64,000 bases of DNA from Edaphobacter dinghuensis (GTDB lineage Bacteria; Acidobacteriota; Terriglobia; Terriglobales; Acidobacteriaceae): NCBI RefSeq assembly GCF_014640335.1, contig NZ_BMGT01000003.1:665149-729148 (forward strand). Direction: 5' to 3'. Of this stretch, positions 22,771 through 30,936 are shown piece after piece. The first letter of the stretch is position 1. Each line of letters begins with the position of its first letter. Below the pieces are notes generated by a model. The model was not told the DNA's origin. It did not search any database and saw nothing but the letters and a program-made list of their open reading frames with translations. A program made the translations under genes and the position numbers.

Positions 22771-23391
22771 CTAGGCAAGCCGTTTGCGGAATGCGCCCAT
22801 AGCACCTACCAGCCCCGTTCCCAGCAGTAGGAGTGAGGAAGGCTCCGGAACCGCTGCCGGTTGGTCACCGATCAATGCGGTATAGCTTCCTGACGTCACG
22901 TCGCTAAGGTAGAGGGAACCGTTGCCCGTTGGAGTCGTAACCGCGAAGTAGTTGGGAATGCCATTCGCACTTACGGGCCCCGCGTTGTCAAACATGCTGA
23001 CGTCGGCGAATGCACTGCCCTGCAACACCACAAGTCCCAGTCCCAGTGTCCTGTCCGTGATACCGGCATTTGGATTGCCTGAACGGGCCACGACAAATGA
23101 GATGTTGTCGATCAAGCTATCCGATCCCACGCCCGACACCGACACAGTGGTAGGCACATTCAACGCGCGGTCTATCGTGCCACTGGCGAGCGTGGAGACG
23201 GACGCGAGGGTGGTATCGGCGGTAAAGGTAATGGTTTGATCTGTGAACGCAATTCCATCGAGCGATCCGGAGCCAGTCACCGCGAAGGTGTAGATCGCCG
23301 GAGTAGTCGGTGGCAGAGGGTCTGCGTGCAAGAGAAGAGGCGAAGCGAAGAAAAGAACAATGGCAGACAACCAGGCAAAACGTGCAGGCAT
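22771..23391 (-). CDS. PEP-CTERM sorting domain protein
   Basis: A 206-residue secreted protein. A signal peptide ('LSAIVLFFASPLLLHA') is followed by a beta-rich domain of low complexity and the C-terminal sorting signal 'VPEPSSLLLLGTGLVGAMGA' with basic 'FRKRLA' end. PEP-CTERM signals are recognised by exosortase (EpsH/Xrt), coupling export to extracellular polysaccharide; no exosortase gene is in this window. GAGGAC precedes the ATG. The function of the ectodomain is unknown. Confidence 0.92.
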   Translation of the reverse strand: MPARFAWLSAIVLFFASPLLLHADPLPPTTPAIYTFAVTGSGSLDGIAFTDQTITFTADTTLASVSTLASGTIDRALNVPTTVSVSGVGSDSLIDNISFVVARSGNPNAGITDRTLGLGLVVLQGSAFADVSMFDNAGPVSANGIPNYFAVTTPTGNGSLYLSDVTSGSYTALIGDQPAAVPEPSSLLLLGTGLVGAMGAFRKRLA

Positions 23392-23656
23392 GAGTAGTCC
23401 TCAATTTTTAAATTGAATAAATTTAGATTGGTAAAACGAGTCTGATTCTATGTCATGCCAGGTCTGGCGGAAAGTTGAAAAAAGATGCATAGATGATGGA
23501 AAAATAACGCTCATTCCTTAGGATCGATCTGGTTTGGGGTGGAGGTGGGAGAGCAGGGCTGCGGCGGTGTATTGGGTGTTGAGGAGATACATTGGAACCG
23601 CTTTGGGAGGAGCGACGTATCGTTAACATCGCTTTGTGATCAGCAGGGAGCTTGGG

Positions 23657-24490
23657 ATGTCTATTGGTTCCACCGTTCGCAACAGATGGGCCACGCTTGG
23701 CCGAGTTTTACTTTTCTTTCTGAGCTGCGCTGTCTTGCTTGCCTTGGCCGCGCCCTGTTGTTCAAGACTTCCGGGGCAGTTGTCGCAGGTCGTCCTGGGC
23801 TCGATAACGACTGTGGCGACCTTCATTGTCACCGGGCTCTTCCTCCGCTGGGATAAGCTCCGTCTGAGGGATGTAGGCGTTGCTCCTAATGCCCAGAGTA
23901 TGAGCCGCGCGATTGCCGGCTTCGCTTTCGGCGTGTTGCTCGTTGGGATTCAGACGTGGTTTGTGAGCCTGGGCGGTCATGTGCATTGGGTCCGCACTTC
24001 CTCAGTTGGCTTTGCACCCGTCGCTATGGCTTTGCTCGCTTATATAACACTCGCGTCGAGAGAGGAGCTGGCGTTTCGCGGGTATCCGCTGCGTCGGCTA
24101 GACAGTTCCTTTGGAGCCTGGACCGCGCAGCTTGTAGTCGCACTGGTATTTGCCATTGAACATGTGGTTGGAGGGGTGACATGGACGAATGCGCTCCTCG
24201 GGGTCTTCGTCGGGTCGCTGCTCTTTGGTATGGCGGCCCTGGTGATGCGCGGATTGGCGGTACCTATTGGCCTGCATGCAGCTTGGAACTTCGGTCAGTG
24301 GACACTGGGGGAGAAGGAGACCTCAGGACTTTGGAGACCTGTCATCGAACAAGGCTACAAGGCGCATGTGGATCGTGTGGGAATGCTCAGCTACCTTCTT
24401 GTTTTTGGCGCAGCGACGATAGCGGTATGGCTGTTCGGAAACTTTCGAACGCGCCGCGAGCGAAAGCAGGCCATGGATGTCATGGCTTAG
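23657..24490 (+). CDS. CPBP family intramembrane metalloprotease (CAAX protease-like)
   Basis: A 277-residue protein with about seven helices. The family's catalytic motif 1 is 'SREELAFRGYPLRRL' (E136, E137 and R141 from this start), motif 2 is 'VFAIEHVVGG' with a His, and motif 3 is 'GLHAAWNFGQW' (His and Asn). These bind zinc for intramembrane proteolysis. Bacterial CPBP proteins process or mature membrane peptides, but the substrate here is unknown. ATG 23657 has GGGAG at good spacing; a GTG at 23636 does not. Its 3' end overlaps that of the convergent polX by 11 bases. Confidence 0.88.
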   Translation: MSIGSTVRNRWATLGRVLLFFLSCAVLLALAAPCCSRLPGQLSQVVLGSITTVATFIVTGLFLRWDKLRLRDVGVAPNAQSMSRAIAGFAFGVLLVGIQTWFVSLGGHVHWVRTSSVGFAPVAMALLAYITLASREELAFRGYPLRRLDSSFGAWTAQLVVALVFAIEHVVGGVTWTNALLGVFVGSLLFGMAALVMRGLAVPIGLHAAWNFGQWTLGEKETSGLWRPVIEQGYKAHVDRVGMLSYLLVFGAATIAVWLFGNFRTRRERKQAMDVMA

Positions 24491-26390
24491 AGCGGAGGTG
24501 GGAGAGCAGGGCTTCAGCCGTGGGTTGGGTGTTGAGGATGTCGGCTGTGGTGAGCCAGGCGCGGCGGAGTTGGGTGATGCCGTAGCGCATCTGGTCTAGC
24601 TCTTCGGTGGCGTGGGCGTCGGTGTCGACTACGATTTTGCAGTTGTGTTGTTTGGCGAGGCGCAGGTTGAGATCGTTTAGGTCGGAGCGGGCGGGTGAGG
24701 CGTTGTGTTCGACGGCTACGCCTAGTTCGGCGGCTCGTTTCAATATCTGGTCGATGTGGACGGCGTAGGCGTCACGCTTGAGGACTTTGCGGCCGGTGGG
24801 ATGACCGAGGATGCGGGTGTGCGGGTTTTCGAGGGCGCGGAGGATGCGGTCGGTCATCTGCTCGATGGGCTGGTCGAAGCGGCTGTGGACGCTGGCGACG
24901 ACGATGTCCATCTGGGCGAGGGTGCTGTCGTCGAGGTCGAGCTGGCCTTCGCCGAGGATGTCGACTTCGATGCCGGGGAGGATGCGGAAGTTTAGCGGGT
25001 CAGACTTCGTGGTGGCACCGGCAAAATACAGGGGTCTCTCCACTTCGCTCCGCTCCGGTCGAGATGACGTGTCTTTTAGCAGGGTCCAGAGATTGGTGAG
25101 GCGGGAGTTGATGGGTGGAGTGTCTTTGGCGAGGGCTTCAATGAGTTCTGCGAGGTCTTGCTGAAGCTCGGCGTCGACTTCGCGGATGCGCTTGATGTGG
25201 GCGAGTGCGCGGGCGTCGTCGAGGCCGTTGGTCATGGCGAGATTTTTTGAGTGGTCGGTGATGGCGATGTAGGCGAGGCCGCGGGCGATGGCGGCTTCGG
25301 CCATCTGGCGGATGGTGTCACGGCCGTCGGTGGCGTCGGTGTGCATGTGCAGGTCGCCGCGAATGTCGGCTAGGGTGATGAGTTTGGGCAGGGTGTGGTT
25401 GGCTGCTGCATCGAGCTCGCCGCCGTTCTCGCGCAGCTCGGGCGGGATGTAGTCGAGATCGAGTGCGTTATAAATTTCTTCTTCGCTGGCTGCGGCGATG
25501 ATCTTGTTGTCTTCGAGGCGCAACAGAGCGTACTCGCTGAGGGTGAGGCCGCGCTTGATGGCGCGCTGACGCAGGGCTACGTTGTGCATCTTGGAGCCGG
25601 TGAAGTATTGCAGCGCGGCTCCGTAGCTGGCGCGAGGGAGGAGGCGGACGTCGACCTGGAGGTTGTTGCGCAGGGTGAAGGAGACTTTGTTCTGGCCTTT
25701 GGCGAGGAGCTTGTCGATGAGCGGGAGGGAGGCGACGTGTTCGACGGCGGCGGCGACGACATCGGGCTCGCAGGCGGGGCCGGTGACGAGAAGATCGAGA
25801 TCGCCAACGGTCTCGCGGCCTCGGCGGAGAGAGCCTGCGGGAGTGATGGTCTCGATGCCGGGGAAGGCGAAGATGAGGGCGGAGATGCGCTCGGCGTGGT
25901 CGTGGGCCTCGTCGATGCGGAAGCGGCTGGAGTTTTTGCGGTAGTCCTCGATGCCTTTGAGGAGCTTGGTGGTGAATTTTTCGCCCATGCGCGGGAGCTT
26001 GTTGAGGTGGCCGGCTTTGGCGGCTTCTTCGAGGGCGTCGATGTCGGCGACCTGCAGGGACGACCAGATAAGGGCTACGGTCTTGGGGCCCATGCCGGGG
26101 AGGCGTAGAAGCTCGAGCATGGTGGGCTTGTATTTTGTGAGCAGTTCTTCGCGGAGCGGCATGGTTCCGGTGTTGACCAGCTCGACGATGTTGGCGGCCA
26201 TGCCTTTGCCGATGCCAGCGATGGCGAGGAGCTGTTTGGGTTCTGGGACGAGAGTGGAGAGCTGGGTGGTTTGCTGCTCGACGGCCTCGGCGGCGCGGCG
26301 ATAGGAGCGGATGCGGAAGGGGTCGGCTGCGTCGATCTCAAGCAGGGCTGCGGTTTCGTCGAGCAGGCGTGCGATGGTGATGTTGTCCAT
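24480..26390 (-). CDS. polX: DNA polymerase/3'-5' exonuclease PolX with an inserted segment
   Basis: A 636-residue family X polymerase of the bacterial PolX type. It has an N-terminal helix-hairpin-helix and lyase-like part (1-130), the polymerase palm with 'GSLRRGRETVGDLDLLVTG' (catalytic Asp pair near 195-200), and a C-terminal PHP exonuclease domain starting 'GDLHMHTDATDGRDTIRQM' (near 343). It fills gaps and removes 3' ends in base-excision repair. PolX is usually near 575 residues; the extra length lies in the PHP domain between 'IREVDAELQ' and 'FRILPGIEVDILGEG', about 55-60 residues. This insert contains 'SSRPERSEVERPLYF' (about 438-453), which is the translation of a dispersed genomic repeat. 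The flanking metal-ligand motifs are intact, so the enzyme may still work. Confidence 0.93.
   Translation of the reverse strand: MDNITIARLLDETAALLEIDAADPFRIRSYRRAAEAVEQQTTQLSTLVPEPKQLLAIAGIGKGMAANIVELVNTGTMPLREELLTKYKPTMLELLRLPGMGPKTVALIWSSLQVADIDALEEAAKAGHLNKLPRMGEKFTTKLLKGIEDYRKNSSRFRIDEAHDHAERISALIFAFPGIETITPAGSLRRGRETVGDLDLLVTGPACEPDVVAAAVEHVASLPLIDKLLAKGQNKVSFTLRNNLQVDVRLLPRASYGAALQYFTGSKMHNVALRQRAIKRGLTLSEYALLRLEDNKIIAAASEEEIYNALDLDYIPPELRENGGELDAAANHTLPKLITLADIRGDLHMHTDATDGRDTIRQMAEAAIARGLAYIAITDHSKNLAMTNGLDDARALAHIKRIREVDAELQQDLAELIEALAKDTPPINSRLTNLWTLLKDTSSRPERSEVERPLYFAGATTKSDPLNFRILPGIEVDILGEGQLDLDDSTLAQMDIVVASVHSRFDQPIEQMTDRILRALENPHTRILGHPTGRKVLKRDAYAVHIDQILKRAAELGVAVEHNASPARSDLNDLNLRLAKQHNCKIVVDTDAHATEELDQMRYGITQLRRAWLTTADILNTQPTAEALLSHLRSKP
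25030..25070 (-). repeat. Dispersed repeat inside polX
   Basis: On the plus strand this reads from AGGGGTCTCTCCACTTCG to GGTCGAGATGACGT. A related copy lies in non-coding DNA at 29485-29528, where AGGAGTCTTTCCGCTGCG leads to CCGTCGAGATGACGT. The polX copy has no stop in the gene's frame and is translated as part of the insertion. Confidence 0.7.
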
Positions 26391-26427
26391 GAAAAGAGAC
26401 GCGCCGGTCTTTCTATGTCTGAATCGT

Positions 26428-26503
26428 CTTCGCCCGGCTGCTCAGTCAGTATGCAACGGCGGCAGCTGCGGATGCACGTTGCAACGGAGCTGGCCGGGCG
26501 AAG
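26428..26503. repeat. Long imperfect inverted repeat between csp and polX
   Basis: CTTCGCCCGGC (26428-26438) pairs with GCCGGGCGAAG (26493-26503), with an inner pair GCAACG (26453-26458) and CGTTGC (26477-26482). It lies 8 bases after the csp stop. No T-run follows, so it is more like a REP-type or mRNA-stabilising structure than a classic terminator. Confidence 0.6.
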
Positions 26504-26511
26504 GAGTTGAT

Positions 26512-26730
26512 TTAGACGGCCTCTTTGAGGCGACTGACCTGATCGGCCTGCGGGCCTTTGGTGCCTTCGATGATGTCGAACTCTACTTCGTCACCCTCTT
26601 TGAGGCTTTTGTAGCCTTCCCGCTGGATGGAACTGTAATGAACGAATACGTCTGCCCCGCCTTCCCGGCCGAGGAATCCGTAGCCTTTTGCGTTATTGAA
26701 CCACTTTACGGTGCCTTTGTATTGACTCAC
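26512..26730 (-). CDS. Cold-shock domain protein
   Basis: A 72-residue cold-shock protein with RNP1 'KGYGFLG' and RNP2 'VFVHYSS', single-stranded nucleic-acid binding motifs of a five-strand OB fold. It begins '[19 protein letters not shown]' and ends just after the last strand, normal length for the family. It is read from a GTG codon (26730) with GGGAG at good spacing. The 270 bases upstream hold no gene and may be a long leader, common for csp genes. It acts as an RNA chaperone. Confidence 0.95.
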   Translation of the reverse strand: MSQYKGTVKWFNNAKGYGFLGREGGADVFVHYSSIQREGYKSLKEGDEVEFDIIEGTKGPQADQVSRLKEAV

Positions 26731-26930
26731 TTGAACGTACTCCCTTTGTAGGTCGATGCGCGTTGCCGCGACTTACCTGTGTCTGACGCAGGAGTTGCGT
26801 GAGGAGTTTTCCGGTAAAGTTTTCCCGCGAGTAGGCAGTTTTTTCCGGACAAAGAGATGTGCTCTTTCATCAGCAGTTTCGCGCGTTTGCGCGAATGTTC
26901 GGGTAGCCTAATTGGTTATTTTTTTCATGT

Positions 26931-26980
26931 CAGTTCCGCCGAGTAGCTCACGATAGGGCTGTGATCACTCGTCGGAACTG
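26931..26980. repeat. Long hairpin between Nudix and csp genes
   Basis: CAGTTCCGCCGAGT (26931-26944) pairs with ACTCGTCGGAACTG (26967-26980), 13 of 14 bases, and the loop has a further TCAC/GTGA pair. It lies 20 bases beyond the Nudix stop. A run of T (26919-26925) lies on the plus strand just left of it, so for the minus-strand Nudix transcript it gives A rather than U. Terminator function is uncertain. Confidence 0.55.
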
Positions 26981-27000
26981 ACGAAGAGAGAAGTGTCTGG

Positions 27001-27699
27001 TTAGAGACGGCCTTCGCGATGGGCAGCGGCGTAGAACTGGACGCCGATGAGAGTCTTGCCGTCGTGGATCTTGTCGGCGGCGATGAGGGCGAGGGCCTTC
27101 GAGAGGGGGGTGCGGACGATCTCGATGTGTTCGTCTTCTTCGGGGTTTGCGGTGCCTTGCTTGATGTCGCGGGCGAGGTAGATCTGCATGGACTCGCCGA
27201 GGAAGCCGGGGCTTGCGTAGTACTTGGTGAGGTGGGTCCAGCGTTTGGCGCGGAAGCCGGTCTCTTCGATCATCTCGCGTTTGGCGGCGGCAAGAGGAGC
27301 CTCGTTGGGCTCGATGCGTCCGGCGGGAAGTTCGAGCAGGAACTGGCCGGCGGCGTGACGGTACTGGCGGATGAGGATGAGGTCGGGGTCTTTGGGGTTG
27401 ACGGACTCGTCTACCGCAAGGACGACGATGGAGCCGTTGTGCCGGATGACGTCGCGCGTATGCGGCGTGTCGGAGCCGGGCTCGATGATGGTGTCGGTGT
27501 AGACGGAGAAGACGTTGCCCTTGTAGGAGAGCTTGGAAGAGATCAGGGCTGCCTTCGTGGCAGAGGGCTTCTTTTTAGCAGGGGACTTCTGAGCAGGGGA
27601 CTTCGATTTGGCGGGGACAGCCTTGGCTTTGCCCTTGGAGGTGACTTTGGAGACGGATTTTGACTTAGGGGCGGCGGGTCTTTTGGTCGAGGTGGCCAT
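27001..27699 (-). CDS. Nudix hydrolase (ADP-ribose pyrophosphatase type) with basic N-terminal tail
   Basis: A 232-residue protein. The Nudix box 'GRIEPNEAPLAAAKREMIEE' plus 'TGF' (G-x5-E-x7-REUxEExGU) is at about 125-147, within a fold like ADP-ribose pyrophosphatase ('SIVVLAVDE', 'LILIRQYRHAAGQFLLELPA'). Such enzymes cleave ADP-ribose or related nucleoside diphosphate sugars. The first 50 residues are a Lys/Ala/Pro/Ser-rich low-complexity tail ('KSKSPAQKSPAKKKPSATK'), unlike the usual family start, and look like a histone-H1-type nucleic-acid-binding tail. The tail's start is not independently confirmed; a later start would leave a normal-length enzyme. Confidence 0.88.
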   Translation of the reverse strand: MATSTKRPAAPKSKSVSKVTSKGKAKAVPAKSKSPAQKSPAKKKPSATKAALISSKLSYKGNVFSVYTDTIIEPGSDTPHTRDVIRHNGSIVVLAVDESVNPKDPDLILIRQYRHAAGQFLLELPAGRIEPNEAPLAAAKREMIEETGFRAKRWTHLTKYYASPGFLGESMQIYLARDIKQGTANPEEDEHIEIVRTPLSKALALIAADKIHDGKTLIGVQFYAAAHREGRL

Positions 27700-27838
27700 A
27701 AAGCTACGTTATCATCCTGCATCGCAGGCTGACTGCTGGGCATCCAACCGTTAGTTCGATGAAGATAGTAAGGTGGATAGTGGCCGCAAGCTTTGGGCCA
27801 GCCCGTAGTGGACTGCCGGTTCGAGGATTGTGGCTGCA

Positions 27839-29452
27839 ATGAGCACTGAGTGTTACCCGATAACGATTTTGCCGCACGTGTCGCAGTTATATCGCGGCTA
27901 CCTGGGCATGGGCGACAGTTCTGCGGATTCGGCTGTGCGCCGCTGGTATGGAGACGAGCCTTTTGCCGGCAAGTGGATGCGCGCCGATCGTCCGAGTGTA
28001 AATGCCGACGGTCTGGCAGATGCGCTGGCACAACAGAATGCTGCCTTTGGTGCAGGCCCGGCGGCGATGGCGAATATAGAGAAGCTGCGTGGCGGTGCTC
28101 GTGCAGTGGTCACCGGGCAGCAGGTGGGCCTGTTTGGTGGGCCGCTGCTAACTTTATTAAAAGCTGCTACAGCAGTGGCCCGAGCCAAGGATGCTACGCG
28201 GACCTCGGGCGTAGAGCATGTGCCGGTCTTCTGGTTGGCGACTGAAGATCATGATCTGGCCGAGGTCGATCAGGTCTCGTTGCTGACCAAGACCACGGTG
28301 GAGACGCTGCGGGCAGGCTTGAAGACGAAGGCCGCGGTTGAGGTTGGCGGAATCGCGCTGGGCAGCGAGATCGACCAGGTGCTGGAGCAGGCGGGTGAGT
28401 TGCTGGAGTTTTCTCCGGCGTGGGAGATGTTGAAGGAGTGTTATACGCCGGAACAGACGCTGGGCGGAGCGTTTGCGCGGCTAATGGCGCGGTTGTTTGC
28501 GCCGCAGGGATTAGTTGTGATGGATGCTGCCTCGCGGGAGTTTCATGCGTTGGGCGCGAGCACGCTGCAGTATGCGATTGAACATGCCGAGGAGTTGCAG
28601 ACGGCGCTGATCGCTCGCAGTGAAGAGTTGGTGAAGGCTGGGTTTCATGCTCAGGTGCTGGTCGCGGCGGGTGGCAGTCTGCTGTTTATGGTAGATGAAA
28701 CAACGGGCGAGCGGATGGCTCTGCGGCGCACGCCCGAGGGTGGGTGGAAGGCTGGCGGCAAGGCTTATTCGTCTGAGGAGTTGATTGCGATTCTCGAGAG
28801 CGCACCCGAGCGGTTGAGTCCGAATGCGCTGCTGCGGCCTGTCTTTCAGGACACGATCTTGCCGACAGCAGCTTATATCGGTGGGCCTTCGGAGATTGCC
28901 TACTTTGCGCAGAGCGCGGTTTTGTATGAGGCGATTCTGGGCAGGATAACTCCGGTGCTGCCGCGATTGAGTGCGACGCTGCTGGAGCCTGCGGTTGCGA
29001 CGGTGATGGCCACGCACGAGGTTCAGTTGCCGGATGCGATGGTGACTGCTGACGAACTGGCGCTGCGACTGGGTGCGCGGGCGATGCCGATTGAAGAGAA
29101 GCGGCGGTTGGCTGCGGCGGGCAATGCTTTGGACGCTGCGTTGACGGCGGCGGTGGAGTACATGGGCGGCATGGATGAGTCGCTGGGCCGGACGGCCGAG
29201 GTCTCAGGCTCGAAGATGCGCTACCAGATGAACCGGCTGCGGCGGATGGCGGCGGCGTTCGAGTTGCAGAAAGAGGCCAGTCTGAAGAAACATGCGGCGG
29301 CGATTACGCTGAATGTCTTTCCGGATGGGCATCCGCAGGAGCGGCTGGTGGCCGGGATTTTGTTTGTGGCGCGGCATGGAGAAGGAGTGGTGGAGCGGCT
29401 GGTGGAGGCTGCGGCCAATCTTTGTCCGGGGCATGTAGTGATTCGGCTGTAG
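27839..29452 (+). CDS. bshC: Bacillithiol biosynthesis cysteine-adding enzyme BshC
   Basis: A 537-residue BshC. The N-terminal Rossmann-like region has 'AVVTGQQVGLFGGPLLTLLK' and 'HVPVFWLATEDHDLAEVDQV'. The middle has 'PTAAYIGGPSEIAYFAQSA', and a C-terminal coiled coil ends in 'FPDGHPQERLVAG' and 'LCPGHVVIRL'. The enzyme joins L-cysteine to glucosamine-malate, the last step of bacillithiol synthesis, so this organism probably uses bacillithiol as a thiol buffer. BshA and BshB are not in the window. ATG 27839 is used; GTG 27830 is an alternative with poor spacing. Confidence 0.93.
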   Translation: MSTECYPITILPHVSQLYRGYLGMGDSSADSAVRRWYGDEPFAGKWMRADRPSVNADGLADALAQQNAAFGAGPAAMANIEKLRGGARAVVTGQQVGLFGGPLLTLLKAATAVARAKDATRTSGVEHVPVFWLATEDHDLAEVDQVSLLTKTTVETLRAGLKTKAAVEVGGIALGSEIDQVLEQAGELLEFSPAWEMLKECYTPEQTLGGAFARLMARLFAPQGLVVMDAASREFHALGASTLQYAIEHAEELQTALIARSEELVKAGFHAQVLVAAGGSLLFMVDETTGERMALRRTPEGGWKAGGKAYSSEELIAILESAPERLSPNALLRPVFQDTILPTAAYIGGPSEIAYFAQSAVLYEAILGRITPVLPRLSATLLEPAVATVMATHEVQLPDAMVTADELALRLGARAMPIEEKRRLAAAGNALDAALTAAVEYMGGMDESLGRTAEVSGSKMRYQMNRLRRMAAAFELQKEASLKKHAAAITLNVFPDGHPQERLVAGILFVARHGEGVVERLVEAAANLCPGHVVIRL

Positions 29453-29484
29453 GTGGTTGCGTAAAACAGGCAATGGCCAAATGT

Positions 29485-29528
29485 AGGAGTCTTTCCGCTG
29501 CGCCCTTCGGGCTCCGTCGAGATGACGT
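29485..29528 (+). repeat. Dispersed repeat between bshC and the APC permease gene
   Basis: Related to the segment inside polX (25030-25070): AGGAGTCTTTCCGCTGCG ... GTCGAGATGACGT. It contains a small hairpin CCCTTCGGG. It lies in a 122-base intergenic gap. Confidence 0.65.
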
Positions 29529-29574
29529 AGGTTTGTAGCTGGAGTCTGGGTGGTTCTGCGATAAAGTCGGAGTG

Positions 29575-30936
29575 ATGAACGAGAGCGCATCCTTAATATC
29601 TGTCTCGAAGCCGGGGATGCGCAAACTTCGGTTGCTTCCTCTGCTTGCGGCGACCTATTTCATGGTCTCGGGTGGACCGTACGATCTTGAAGACATTATC
29701 GGCTTTGCCGGGTATGGTCATGCGCTGCTGTTGCTGGGGCTGCTGCCTTTTCTTTGGAGTTTTCCGACGGCGCTGATGCTGGGGGAGTTGGCGGCGGCGG
29801 TGCCTGAAGAGGGTGGATTTTACGCCTGGGTGCGCCGCGCGATGGGGCCGTTCTGGGGATTTCAGGAGGCGTGGCTCTCGCTTGCAGCCTCGGTCTTCGA
29901 CATGGCGATCTATCCGACGACGTTTGTGCTGTATCTCGCGCGCATTGCTCCTTCGCTGACGAGTGGGCATCGCGGAATGGCGCTGGAGCTGGGCGTGGTG
30001 GGCTTCTCTGTCCTGTGGAATCTGCGGGGCGCGACCTCGGTGGGAGAGGGCTCGTTGAAGCTTTGGGTTCTTTCGATCTCGCCCTATCTGGTCCTGATCG
30101 TGATTGCGGTCTATATCGGTTTGCGCGGCGTGACCGGACCGTTTGGCGGTCATGCTTCGATGGCGCCTCCTGTGCATGCCGATTACTCCACCGCGATTCT
30201 TGTGGCGATGTGGAACTACATGGGATGGGACAACGCGACGACGATTGCCAACGAGGTAGAGGATCCGCAGAGAAATTATCCGCGCGTGATTCTGATGGCC
30301 ACGGTGATGGTGATGCTCACCTACATCATTCCTATTGCCGCGATTGCGTGGGCGGGAATTCCGTCGGGCCGCTTTTCGACCGGGGCATGGGTCGACGCTG
30401 CGCATATTCTCGGCGGCCCGGCGCTGGCGTTTACGGTGGTGCTTGCCGGCTCGCTGGATGATGTTGGGACGTTCAGCAATCTCACGCTGTCGTACACGCG
30501 ATTGCCACATGCGCTGGCGGAGGATGGATTTCTGCCGAAGGTGTTTACGAAGCGGCTGAAGAATGGCACGCCGTGGGTTGCGGTGCTGGTGTGCGGCTTT
30601 TGCTGGGCGCTGGCGTTGGGCTTCAGCTTCGAGAGGCTCATCACGATCGACCTGGTTCTGTACGGACTGTCGATGATTCTGGAGTTTGTCGCGCTGATCG
30701 TGCTGCGCTACCGCGAGCCTCTGCTGTTGCGGCCATTCAGGATTCCGGGGCCGGATTGGGTGGCTGTGCTGCTGGGACTTAGTCCGGCGGCGCTGATGGT
30801 GTATGCACTCTATGCATCGCGCATGGAGAGGGTCGCGGGCATGTCTGCCTTCGCGTTTTCCATGTTGATCGCAGCTTGCGGGCTGCCGCTGTATGTTCTT
30901 GCGCGATTGCGGCAGAGGACTAGAAGACTACCTTGA
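29575..30936 (+). CDS. APC superfamily amino acid permease
   Basis: A 453-residue protein with about 12 hydrophobic helices. Helix 1 has the unwound substrate motif 'YFMVSGGPYDLEDIIGFAGY', and 'LMLGELAAAVPEEGGFYAWV' is the classic APC helix 2 segment. 'AMWNYMGWDNATTIANEVED' matches helix 6, and 'IPSGRFSTGAWVDAA' follows. It probably imports amino acids or polyamines; substrate unclear. ATG 29575 is used, one codon after GTG 29572. Its stop overlaps the 3' end of the convergent TonB receptor by 17 bases. Confidence 0.88.
   Translation: MNESASLISVSKPGMRKLRLLPLLAATYFMVSGGPYDLEDIIGFAGYGHALLLLGLLPFLWSFPTALMLGELAAAVPEEGGFYAWVRRAMGPFWGFQEAWLSLAASVFDMAIYPTTFVLYLARIAPSLTSGHRGMALELGVVGFSVLWNLRGATSVGEGSLKLWVLSISPYLVLIVIAVYIGLRGVTGPFGGHASMAPPVHADYSTAILVAMWNYMGWDNATTIANEVEDPQRNYPRVILMATVMVMLTYIIPIAAIAWAGIPSGRFSTGAWVDAAHILGGPALAFTVVLAGSLDDVGTFSNLTLSYTRLPHALAEDGFLPKVFTKRLKNGTPWVAVLVCGFCWALALGFSFERLITIDLVLYGLSMILEFVALIVLRYREPLLLRPFRIPGPDWVAVLLGLSPAALMVYALYASRMERVAGMSAFAFSMLIAACGLPLYVLARLRQRTRRLP

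Noticed and set aside
25395..26108. Long plus-strand open frame of 237 codons inside polX
   Set aside because: It is antisense to the conserved polX codons; its protein is low-complexity and its existence follows from GC-rich third positions.
29593..30510. Minus-strand open frame of 305 codons inside the APC permease
   Set aside because: Very Arg/His-rich with no domain, antisense to a clear membrane protein gene.
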